From contig NC_079235.1 in assembly GCF_028502605.1 (NCBI RefSeq), positions 620,001 through 684,000 of the forward strand: a DNA stretch of 64,000 bases, in the 5' to 3' direction. This DNA is from Trichoderma breve. Lineage: Eukaryota > Ascomycota > Sordariomycetes > Hypocreales > Hypocreaceae. Positions 1 through 9,825 of the stretch are shown here, piece after piece; the stretch's first letter is position 1, and each line of letters opens with the position of its first letter. The notes beneath the pieces were generated by a model. The model was not told where the DNA came from and did not search any database. It was given only the letters and a program-made list of their open reading frames with translations. Both the position numbers and the translations under genes were made by a program.

Positions 1-718
1 GTTCTAAGTGCAAACAGCTATCGAGTGCTAAATGAAAATAGATATTCGAACATTTACATCTAATTGACTCTCCTTCTCTTCTACTGACTGCCATAGACGC
101 CTATGACCACCAACTTCTCACGAGTGACACCCCCGCCTCGGAGCAGCACCTTAAAGCTTCTTTTAGTTACATGTAGTCTTGTTGTGGAAACAACTTTTGA
201 TAAAACGAACTTGCTATTAAAGATGATTCCTTGCTGCAAGCTTGTGAGATTAGGGTTCGAGTGTGGTTCACTGTCTTCGTTGTGATTTCAAGGTGAATGC
301 CCGCTCGCACGTGATTGAGCTCCTCAGTATCAATATATTATTATTGCTCTTTCTTCCCAGATCATCACGCCTTTCCTCTTTTCACCTTTCAACTCTCACG
401 TACATGCTTCGATCTTCTTGTTCAAGACACCGCTTATTCCCCCCAGGACGTATGCCGCTTCTTGGAGTTGAACACGGTACTAAATTCGGAAACAAACGCG
501 ACTTTTATGTTCTTTCATCAGCACGTGTTATTATACGCTGCTAAGCAAAGGTCAGAAAAGGTAGGACCGCAAATGAATGAGTACATACATTCAGGAATAT
601 AAGCACCCAATTAAGCTGTCGAGGAGCGCTTTTGTAGAATAACGCCTACCAGTATTCAGCCAGCAGCCGAATTTTACCACATGAATATAGTAGCAATCAC
701 AAGATAAATATAAATATA

Positions 719-945
719 GTAGTAGTTATGAGGGAAATATAGATGTAGTAGCAGTTATTAGAGAAATGTAGATATAGTAGCGGTTATTAGAGAAATATAG
801 ATGTAGTAGCGGTCATTAGAGAAATGTAGATGTAGTAGCGGTTATTAGAGAAATATAGATGTAGTAGCGGTTATTAGAGAAATATAGATGTAGTAGCGGT
901 TATTAAAGAAATGTAGATGTAGTAGTAGTTATTGGGGAAATGAAA
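719..945. repeat. 29-bp minisatellite, about 8 copies
   Basis: Imperfect head-to-tail copies of a 29-bp unit that starts GTAGTAGCGGTTATTAGAGA and ends AATATAGAT. Copies differ by one to three substitutions, and the first is about 3 bp shorter. The array is AT-rich with a GTAGTAG core. Related TAGTAG-rich simple sequence recurs inside the second intron of the gene at 1793-2760 and upstream of the gene at 52160-53608. Confidence 0.85.
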
Positions 946-956
946 ATATAGCAGCT

Positions 957-1016
957 ACTCCCTTCGTAGGCGTATGACTCCCTTCGTAGGCGTATGACTC
1001 CCTTCGTAGGCGTATG
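957..1016. repeat. Perfect 20-bp triplicate
   Basis: Three identical head-to-tail copies of ACTCCCTTCGTAGGCGTATG at 957-976, 977-996 and 997-1016. They begin right after the 29-bp minisatellite and are unrelated to it in sequence and base composition. Perfect identity suggests a recent duplication. Confidence 0.95.
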
Positions 1017-1792
1017 ATTTAACTCGTGAGTATTCGAAGTCTTCTCAGTCTCGAATTTTTTGTCCTCCGCTTACCTACATACCGGGTGATTCCTCCCCTT
1101 ATGAAAACGTTTGCAAGCTTTGTTCGCTCTTTAATCGACCCTGCACTTTTACAAGACGAAGGGAATTGGTTGATCTTTGGGGATTTGCTCCCCCAGCTGT
1201 GGGACCGAGATCTCCTCTCGACCTGTATCCAACCGGACCCCTCCGCTTCCTAGCGTTTTATTCTACCAGAAGCCAGGGCGTTTTTTGCTCCCCCGAGCCT
1301 CGTGAGAAGTTGATGGGGCTCTTTCCAGACCCAGATTCGATTGATGGGGAAGAACTACAGGGGGAGACAGCACCAGGGGTAGACATGGATGGAGAGAATT
1401 CAGGCGAGGATTAACATGGATCATTATGGGGATTTGAGCTGGATTTGATTCAACGCTACTTGCTCCTATATAGGTGATTGCTCAAATATATTTCTGCTTT
1501 ACATGCATTTTCATGAAAGACATTGCTATCTACCTTACTACGAGGTTGTAAAGCCCAAAGTACATCTCTCATAGTCGGGCAACTCGCATGGCGTTATATA
1601 TATAACACTTTTCACGCTCTCACTGTCGGTTCCGTCGTCGCTCTCTAGTTCATTGGCAACAAGGGGCGCAGTCAAAAGATGTTGTCTGCCCCCCTGGCTG
1701 TCTTCTATTTCCGAAGGTAAGACTTCAGGAGCAGTGGCTTCGTCCAGGAGAACCCGACCGTCTTCAATTTTCGACGGAGTGAAAATCTCTGA

Positions 1793-2760
1793 CTAAAGAT
1801 CCTCAGCCTGACTGTCCGGGATTTCGATGATTGTAGGTGTGTATCGACCATCCAGGATATGGACAGGAGTTGTCGCCTCATGAGGTGTGGGCTCGATATT
1901 TTGATGGACAGGAGTAGAGGTTTCTGACCAAAGGTCTTCGGTTTGGCTGTTTGGGAGTTCGATAAATGTGGGTATGTCTTGACTGTCCAGGATTTCGATC
2001 ACTGCAGGTATGTCTTGACTGTCCAGGGGTCCGACAGGAGCTGTCGCCTCATTAGGTGTAGCCTCGGTATTTTGACGGATAGAAGTAGGACTTGCTGTCC
2101 AAAGATCTTCAGCTTGACTATCTTCAATTTCTGTAGGCATGTATTGACGGCTTGGAGTTGTCGCCTCCTTAGGTGCAGCCTCGGTATTTTGACGGACATA
2201 GTTTGTCAGTGGGGGTGGTGTTTGCTGTCGGGGAGCTTGCATCTCGTTATATTTCTTGAAGAATGTCAGTAAATGTCATATATCAGTAGTAGAAACTAGT
2301 ATTATCTCATAGATAGCAGTATAAAGTAGTAGCATCTCATAGATAGTAGTATGAATCAGTATATTACTTACCATGTGGTATGGACTCTGGATATGCTGTT
2401 GAAGGACACTTGGCTTTGGCAATTTGAGGCCATAGCATTTGCTCCCCAGAACCCGGTAAACATAGCTTTCGAGCTCCCAATCAAGGTAAACGTTGGGCAG
2501 GTGAGCATAAAAAGGTCCATAGAGGGACACTCTCATGACCGAACTGTTTGTGGAGAGCCGTTCGTCTTCAAACGCTTGAAGCGTTTCCCCTACGTTTATG
2601 TTAGTACCTGTGAGTATTCATTTGGATTGAGGCAATATGTACAGGGAGTTGACTGTCTCTCCATCGCTGCCATCGCTGGAACAGGGGGACTTGACGATGG
2701 TGGTGGCAGTCCCTCATACATCTCCGACCAGAAGCTTTCAGTATCATTATAAGTCTCCAT
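1793..2760 (-). CDS. Unrecognised protein with internal peptide repeats (3 exons)
   Basis: Proposed exons on the minus strand are 2643-2760, 2372-2589 and 1793-2254, giving 265 residues. The start codon at 2760 sits in a strong context (GCCATGG). Intron 1 (2590-2642) has a textbook TACTAAC branch site 12 nt before its acceptor. Intron 2 (2255-2371) starts GTAAGT and carries simple TAGTAG-type repeats. The frame stays open across both junctions. The N-terminal half is acidic and proline-rich, then hydrophobic/aromatic. The C-terminal half consists of degenerate repeats of about 45 residues mixing RQNTEA.P.EAT.P with I.EI.DSQ.EDLW units. I recognise no domain, and a function cannot be assigned. 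It is divergent from the SNF2 fragment, with about 120 bp between their ends. The model rests on splice logic only. Confidence 0.5.
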
Positions 2761-2912
2761 GGCGAATGTTTGGAGCTCTGAAAATTGATGTCGAGAGTGA
2801 ATTGGGAAAAAAAATATTCCTTTAACTGGCTGTGCGCTTGTTTTGTGCTCGCTTAGCTTATCTCAATGGATAGCACAAGTAGGAAGGAGCGGCCGTGGAA
2901 AGCTTGTGTAGG

Positions 2913-4142
2913 ATGATGCTGGGCGCCCTCCTCATGGCAGGTTATAAGACTGTGACAGTCCGTTCTTCAGACAAGCCACCAGCCAAACTCGCTGCCATCC
3001 AGTCATTCTCCGACCCCAAGTCAGACACGCAAATATTTATTGCAAATATTAATATCATGTCGACTGGTGTTAATCTTCATCACGCGTGCGATCGAGGAAT
3101 TCTGGCCACCTTCCATTTTAATGCTAAAACACTCCAACAGGTTCACGGTCGTCTCAACCGTTTGGGACAAAAGCAGGCCGTTATTTGGCACAACATAAAG
3201 GTGAAAGATTCATTTCATGACCATCAAGAGCGCATGCTCTTGATGAAATGGGTCAAACAACTTTCTGCTGAGTGCAACTTGCCCGAATGGATGACGGGAG
3301 CTCTACGTGAACTTATGTTGTACGAGCTTGTCCGTTCCTACTTCAATCAACCATTCAATCGCTACGGTTGGGTCATTTTATCTGGGCGAGACGGAAAGCA
3401 AATGGACTACTACTCTGAGGAGTCTATTAAGCTAGGATACGCCTGCTCACTCGTCGCGAAACTCATCCTGATCTCCGAAAACCAACCCTACTACACTGAG
3501 CACGACGACTACCTGGCTGTTGCTATGTTAGACCTGGTCGCCAGCCAGCCCATGAGTGTGTTCGAGGAGTGGCTTACTTTCGCGGAAGGCCGGCTCCGAG
3601 TGGTTCTCGAACTGAGGCTCACAAAATTCATCGAAGAGGCCAAGAAGGCGAAGGGGGAGCAAGCGCAATTTTACCGTCGCAGAATGGAAGAGCGCCAGAA
3701 CGCCTTAGCTGAGGAAATCGAGATTGCAGACGACTACGACCCTGATGGTGAGGTTTTAGAAGACGAGGACCTGGATTTCGCTTCGGACACCGAGGACGCT
3801 GCTGTTACACCCGACGATGTTGACGACACTGTCGCTCAAGAACAACTTGAAGTCGCACCCGATGCTGTGAAGGACGTTATTGCTGAGGATCCTGCTGAAG
3901 CTGCCCAGGCTGAGGTCAGCGTTGCCGCCCAGGAGCCCACTGAAGCTGCTCAGGATGAGGTCAGCGTTGTCGCCCAGGAACATATTGATGCTGTCCCGGC
4001 AGAGCATGATGCTGCCGCTGAAGGAGAGGTCGATGCGACCAACAAAGAAAAGACCGCCTCTGCTAATGAAGGAGAGCAAGATGGTGTCGAAGAAGGGGGT
4101 GCTTCAGACGCGCCTCCCTCCAACCAGGAGGCCATTGAGTAG
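2913..4142 (+). CDS. Isolated C-terminal half of an SNF2-type helicase
   Basis: The protein carries the second RecA-like lobe of SNF2/RAD54-like ATPases: a motif V-like MSTGVNLH followed by motif VI QVHGRLNRLGQKQ, the arginine-finger region. No Walker A or DExH lobe is present upstream in any frame. An in-frame TAG at 2880 closes the frame, so the start is the first ATG after it; codons back to 2883 are also open. The C-terminal third is acidic and Ala/Glu-rich with short degenerate repeats (AQ.EVSV.AQE). Without the first lobe it cannot be a complete remodelling ATPase. It is probably a decayed or transposition-truncated copy, unless an unseen upstream exon exists. Similar orphan SNF2 fragments are often found in repeat-rich fungal DNA, and the surroundings here fit that. 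Confidence 0.6.
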   Translation: MMLGALLMAGYKTVTVRSSDKPPAKLAAIQSFSDPKSDTQIFIANINIMSTGVNLHHACDRGILATFHFNAKTLQQVHGRLNRLGQKQAVIWHNIKVKDSFHDHQERMLLMKWVKQLSAECNLPEWMTGALRELMLYELVRSYFNQPFNRYGWVILSGRDGKQMDYYSEESIKLGYACSLVAKLILISENQPYYTEHDDYLAVAMLDLVASQPMSVFEEWLTFAEGRLRVVLELRLTKFIEEAKKAKGEQAQFYRRRMEERQNALAEEIEIADDYDPDGEVLEDEDLDFASDTEDAAVTPDDVDDTVAQEQLEVAPDAVKDVIAEDPAEAAQAEVSVAAQEPTEAAQDEVSVVAQEHIDAVPAEHDAAAEGEVDATNKEKTASANEGEQDGVEEGGASDAPPSNQEAIE

Positions 4143-4964
4143 AAGGTTTGGATTCGGGGGAAAAGAAATTGGGGGACATATACGGGTTGCTTTTTCCTAT
4201 CTATCCGATCAAAAAGTTTTGCAATCAGGATCAAATTTTCGATCCTCGGGACGGGGATTTTTCTTTTAGTATTGAGATTTGGGCAGGACAGCCCCTTTAG
4301 CTACTACGTAGTTATCCATTTCGCATGTGAAGGTTGTGGGCAGGGACATGTACCTGCGGTACTGGGCGTCAGCACAGAGCCTCCACACCACATTTGGCGA
4401 TAATGCAATTGTTTATTCGGTTAATCGAAAAGTTTACACATAACTCGTGGGCTATCGCCATGTTCGCTGTGATATAATGTTACATGTGCCTTTCCGAGTT
4501 TGATCTAAGTGAATGCAAATGTGTGGGCCAATAGTTTCAGGGAGCTGGTCATTTGAGGGGCAACTCACTGTATTTTAATTTTGACCACCAATTTTCCAAA
4601 TCTGATACCAAACAATTCCATACTTCTATACATGTGTGGATAAACTTACCACGTAGTGTATATACTATCTTTAATAAGCCAACGTTAGGTGATATATGTT
4701 ATTTCACTCGGGCCCGGGTTGCATAGTTATGTTATGATAATTCTATATAATACATAATTTTAAAAGCATTTTACTTTATTTTTTTTTTAAAAAAAAGTAA
4801 ATATTAATAAAGTCTAATAATATTTGAAATTAATTTTTTTTTTAAAATAAGTATTTAATTCATTATTTTATTTATTTACCTCTGGATATGCATCGGGTAC
4901 TTAAAATATATATTCCATCTGGGCCCGGGTGGGTTTTATTCTAGAGCCTGAAAAAAACCTTAAC
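4143..4964. other. Intergenic, with an AT-rich block
   Basis: No gene seen. The part from about 4730 to 4890 is extremely AT-rich, with long T and A runs and TTATTTATTT-type sequence. Such composition can result from repeat-induced point mutation (RIP) of an old repeat, but no donor copy is visible here. Confidence 0.6.
4710..4930. repeat. AT-rich segment bounded by GGGCCCGGGT copies
   Basis: The 10-mer GGGCCCGGGT occurs at 4710-4719 and again, in the same orientation, at 4921-4930. It brackets about 200 bp of almost pure A/T. The core GGGCCC is itself palindromic. The arrangement could mark the ends of a small decayed mobile element, but no terminal inverted repeats or target-site duplication can be made out. 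Confidence 0.45.
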
Positions 4965-5330
4965 GGAAGAGAACCTGTCGAATCGACTGTTAATGGTGAC
5001 CCGCTGGCCATTCATTCTATGGAGAGAAGATCGCTTTAAGGCAGACCTCTTCACGGAGACAGCCAGAGAAAACGCACAGATTTGGGAGCATCACGATGCG
5101 CCAGGGTTGCATGGTACTATTCCAAGAGACAAGAACTGAAAGGCGATATAAAACGCTGGATGGATACAAAGGTCTCGCAAAGCTCTTCGTCAAAAGAAAA
5201 TTTGCTCATCACAAGGATATTCTATTGGCGTTCCAAGGCCCTGAGCAGACAATGAATCGTCCCTGGGCAACTTCGTCTGTATGTTGCCAATGAGAGGCTT
5301 CAATATCTAAAGCTGATGAAGACAAATACC
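4965..5330 (+). pseudogene. Relic of a HET-domain (heterokaryon incompatibility) gene
   Basis: The open stretch ending at 5293 contains FVKRKFAHHKDILLAFQG, matching the conserved HET-family pattern of a Tyr/Phe-x-x-Arg segment followed by D-x-L-x-AF-x-G-I. Just after this the usual Gly-Leu-Pro segment is found, but in another reading frame (ends in LPMRGFN, about 5265-5305), so a frameshift separates them. The stretch at 4965-5035 ends at an in-frame stop in a third frame. HET proteins trigger cell death on fusion of unlike fungal hyphae; this copy is plainly broken and short. The call rests on a single conserved block, so it is moderate at best. Confidence 0.4.
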
Positions 5331-6041
5331 ATTATAAGAAACCTCGTAATCGATAAATATCTTACAAAACTATTATTTCAGAATTTTTGGCTGATAAATC
5401 CGCGGCTGACATAGTTTGTGAATATCTTCACTTGAACGCTCGAGACTGATTAGTAATCTGAGAATCATGAGTTGCATCTCGCAATACCGCCGAACAAGAT
5501 CAAGCTGCAATCGGAAAATTCCCCTATTGCCTTTATAGGTAAATACCCATGATAAACAGCTCGTCTTGAAGTAGTATCGCGTGGCCAAGTGCAGCCTAGC
5601 TCTTGACCGAGGTAAAACCTTGTGATGCTCCAGATCCGTGTTTAATAATCAGAAATGCAGGTACCGGCAGATCGTCACATTAAATCTTAATGACACGGAA
5701 AGGGTGGGGGTTTATCTTAGTAAGAAACCTATTGTTTTGAGATAGTCTAGATGAATAAGCATCAAGAATTGACGACATGGTTGAGATGTTGTGAAAAGAC
5801 TTTTGAATATGGGTTCTGGGTAGAGTTATATCGCCATGCCGCCTGCATACGATTACGGCACTAAGAAGAGAAGGTTTAGTTGCGCTTAGTCAACAGCCAA
5901 GAGGACATAATTTAATGAGTTGTGTACATGGTAGTGTCACTTTCGGTATAAGGCAAGATAGTGTGTTAATATGTAGTTATTTTATTTAAGAAGCTATTGG
6001 AGTAGCTCTATGTCATTAATTTTCTACGTAGCTATGGGTAC
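5331..6041. other. Intergenic, nothing recognised
   Basis: About 0.7 kb between the HET relic and the 3' end of the aquaporin gene. Short open frames are present but none shows a motif or a coherent exon structure. Confidence 0.6.
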
Positions 6042-7164
6042 CTAAGACTTATATTCGCCTCTTCTCTCCTCAATGCCATCGACAGTAGTAGTTCTAGTAA
6101 TGTGCCTCACCAAGGCCTCATCTCCGTCTGCGTGAACAGCATGGCCCGTTCCAATGACACTCAGGCTGTCTCGCATAACAAACTCATAAAAGGCGCTGGA
6201 AACCAGTGTAGCTGGGATACTGGTAAAGATTCCAATGGCAGCATAATTCATGTAAGAGAAGGCCTCCCTGCCGTAGAAGATGGCGGCAACAACTCTGGGG
6301 CCAAAGTCGCGAGCCATGTTCATGGTGAGAGTGTTGGCTCCAAAACCCCAAGCCATGGCACCATAAGCCAGTCCAATGACAAGAGGGGCGAGAGATGGAG
6401 AGACAAAGGGGTTCGCCGGGTCGAGACAGGCCCAGATGATGAGACCAACGAAACAGTCGCAGAAGAACTCGGTCATGAATACATATCCCATTGATTGGCC
6501 AGGGTTAGGGAACGAACATAAGACACTGGCTGGAGCACCGTTTGCAACAAGAGGTTCGCCGGCAGCAAGAAGTACTTGCTTCATCTCCTCAAGTTGCTGG
6601 TGGTAGATGCCCATGAGCACAAGAGCGGCAATGAAACCTCCGAGAAGCTGGCTGAAGATGTAGTATGGCACCTTCTTGAGGGGAAAGCCTTGCCAAAACC
6701 ACAGCGCAATGGTAACAGCCGGGCTGAAGTGGCCTCCAGAGGTTGGTGCGCATGTAATGATGGCAAAGGCAATGCCCAATGCAAAGGCAAAGCCAATAGA
6801 GAAGAGACTGCCAAAGGCAGTGGAGCCGATGGGGTTTGTAGCATTGATCGTGAAGGAAGTGATGGCGCCGATGCCGGGCAGCACATACATGAACACTCCG
6901 GTGGCTTCAGCTATGCATTCACGCAGCCAGCGAGGACGCCGGTGTTCAAAGTCGAGTCGGCGCTGCGAGACGCGTCTTGGGGGTACGACGTTACGGCTGA
7001 TATGTTTTTGGACTGCATCAGTTGTTCCCAGCTCTACTGCATGGAGTGTTAGTTGACCACACTGAGATTGACAAAAGAGCTTGACTCAAAGCCAATAGAG
7101 GAAGGAGACAATGCTTACAGTCATGGGTGTGCAGACGATTCAGCTGCTCAGTTGGCGACGACAT
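6042..7164 (-). CDS. Aquaporin / MIP-family channel
   Basis: Exons 7119-7164 and 6042-7036 (intron 7037-7118, GTAAGC donor, CTAAC branch site, CAG acceptor) give 346 residues. The short first exon encodes the start of the cytosolic N-terminus, which continues through the basic segment HISRNVVPPRRV seen in fungal aquaporins. Six hydrophobic segments follow. The two half-helix signatures are atypical: SPA at residues 120-122 (in GGHFSPAVT) and NMA at 255-257 (in NMARDFGPR) replace the canonical NPA boxes. The arginine of the selectivity filter (R258) is kept. It probably moves water or small neutral solutes across a membrane. Substrate cannot be read from sequence, and the altered boxes suggest a non-orthodox subgroup. 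It is separated from the polyketide synthase by 2.7 kb, so a role in that cluster is not implied. Confidence 0.9.
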
Positions 7165-9825
7165 GATGTTTAACTTGTGTAACAGTAACTTGATGTTTCA
7201 CCTCTGCTGTGTATATCAAAGCCAATTAGGCGCTTGAATGGAGGAAGAAGATAAGAAAGGATCGTCACAACAGGAAGAGGTATGAGACTATATAGTTTCA
7301 TGCAGGGCACCGACAAGATGCTCGTAGTCACGTCACGCATCCAAGCATCAGCAGCACAAACTACCATGAATGTACGGTCAGACCCTGTCGGAAGCTTCGC
7401 ACACTCCGTACGGGATCCAACCCTGCCCGCCCCCCTCCCCAGAAATAGACGCCCCCAGCTTTGAATCTACGTTGGTGGCATTGGATCGCTTGCTTTCGAT
7501 AGTTGACAGGAGTTGCGTCGACTATCTCCCCCCTACCAAAAGGTGGCTGAACTTGTACATGAAACGGTTCTTTCGGCCGGCCGCCCATTGGAGGCAACAT
7601 TTCGCAACAAAGCCCACTCCTTGTCTTGCTTCTTTACCCCGGACAGGTGCCCACCTTGGCCCCTCCTCGCCTCCATGTTCCCCCGCAGTCTAACGATAAT
7701 TCAGGCCATCTCTCCGGGTTGCATGACGGATTGTCGCTAGCCCTAACAACGGGAGTACGAAGTACGAGCTGGTTACGAGGCAAAGTCACGCAGCTTGCTC
7801 CCGCTGCGAGACGAGGACTAAGACGAACTGAGACGGATATATCAACAAAGTCCGCCTCCTGGCTGTATCTAAACAGAAGGCGGCCCCATTAGTTTGCCCG
7901 ACTAACAAAGCCCAACTGGTGGCTGCGGAATGGGCAAGTGTTCTAGGGCTATCAAATTCATTACGTGGACACTTGTATGCGGAAGTGGCCTTTTTCCTTT
8001 TATTGACCTGTGTCGCGATGTGTAAAGGGCGTGACCGTCCGGAAACTTGTTTGGGTTCGCCGTCTTTGTTTGTCTGCCGCCCCCATTACTAGCAGAAACT
8101 AGGGCACCAATTGCCAAAAGCGGATCAACCGGTGTAAACTCCTCGAACTCCTTGAAGTTCAATTCTTAGCGAGCCAAAGTCAACCTGAGAATGTACAGTA
8201 CTTACAGGCAGAAGGCTAAAAGAGCGAAAGAAGCGCCCTGTTGCTACTAGACTATTAGCCACCCCAACATTGTTACTGCATGTCTAGACTAAACAGCCCA
8301 TCTTGATGAATTTCGTCGGCAAGCTCTCTTGGCCAGATCGCCCGTGGAATTTACCCCGTACTGCGGAATGGTGGATGTGTGGGGAGACCCTTGTCCGTTG
8401 TGCTGAACCTCACCTCATCTCATTCCCCCCACACAAACCCCAAGACAAACTCCAGGTTCTCGCAGTTGTCTATCTGATAGTTTAATTCCGTTGAGTCCAA
8501 CGGGCTTGACCGTTTGTGCTAAACGACATTTGGTCCACCCCCGCGTTTCTGGCGAGCCAACGGACGTCTGCCTGGTTCCGCTGACTTGTGGACTTGTGTG
8601 GTTGATTGGAGGCAAGGCATCACCAATCCATGACTCATGGGGAAGTTGTTCGACAGCCACCAGACACTAGAGAAATCTGAGCCGAGGCACGTCTCCATCA
8701 AAAATGAGGAGAAGCAGTCTAGCCAGCTTCCTTCCCGGGGCTATTGCCGAGCAGCGCTTCAATTTTAAAGCCACTGGCGTTTTTTTCGTCAACTTCATTC
8801 TCTTTGTTTTCCACGCCAAAATAAAAAACGAACCATCCCATCTTGAACGCTGAAGCGTGGCGTTTCTTTCCGGCAATGCAGCCAAGATATCTTGGCCAGC
8901 CAGTAACGAGTTTCGCCAAGTCGGGACGCCGCCGAACGACAACGACTAGCCACCGGTCTCCGAATCTTTCGTACGATTGACGAGTTTCTCAGTCTTTGGG
9001 TGCGACCAATCAGCGTCGACCGGACCGCTCTCGGGGAAAGCAGCTCGTCTCGTGCGACGGAGACTTTTTGGGCCGATTTTCTCCTAGGACGAGCATGAAC
9101 TAGGCTGGACGGCATTGTGCAAGGGCGTACGAGTAGACTCTTTTTTAGATCGGACTTAGGGATCAGCTCAAAAAGCAAACCGTGATTTCTCTATTCGGTT
9201 TCTTAATCCTGCGTTCACCGATATGCGATGAAGCCACCACGATAATTCCGCGGATCTGGTGTCGAAAAGCCGCGGCTGGCTGTCTTTCAAAGAGGGGGAA
9301 AATTCCCTATATCAGCCGTTTTGGGGTCATACGTGGCTGCGCCTCTAAATAAAGGTAAATAAAAAGGGCACTAATATAGCTGAACCGCGGTTGAAGGAAT
9401 GATACCCTTGGTTGGCTTGCATGAACCAGCTAGGCATAGCACTGTCATCAAACTACATGTATTGTGTTGCAGCCGGGATATCACGATCAACAGCCATGTT
9501 GATGGACCTGCATGCGCCGTCGCCCGTGTAACTCGTCTAATTAACTTTGTCTAGAGCTGATGAGGCTTCGTTGAGATTGCAACTCTGCATCGCTGCACCA
9601 ATCAGCAGACGGCGATATCGTTGCATATCATCCTTGTCATGTTCGCAGCTCAGTTGCTGAGCTTCACTAGGATCAGCCAAACGATGGCGTTCATCTTTAA
9701 CAAGTCACACAGCCGAGTTACGCGGTAGAAGGATCACCCGTGATATCGTAGAATATTGGCTGTATTACTGTCTGAAATTACAAAAGATTATATACGAAAG
9801 ATTATACGACTACAAACACGCTGGT
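7165..9825. other. Long intergenic region, no gene recognised
   Basis: 2.7 kb between the aquaporin promoter and the 3' end of the polyketide synthase gene. Several open frames of 60-130 codons occur on both strands, but they overlap each other, are rich in arginine, proline or serine, and show no domain, so I treat them as chance. A small multi-exon gene cannot be excluded. Confidence 0.5.

Larger units (their letters stand above)
1..1792. other. Gene-poor, repeat-bearing left flank
   Basis: I see no gene I can defend here. A stretch on the plus strand around 420-600 is open and somewhat protein-like but has no recognisable motif or clear exon borders. Another open stretch at about 1026-1414 needs a frame change near 1200. 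The main structures are a 29-bp minisatellite (719-945) followed directly by a 20-bp triplicate (957-1016). The stretch may be repeat-derived or decayed DNA beside the SNF2 and HET relics further right. Confidence 0.5.

Noticed and set aside
8667..9178. Overlapping arginine-rich open frames on the minus strand
   Set aside because: Composition is skewed, three frames overlap, and no family resemblance or splice structure is evident.
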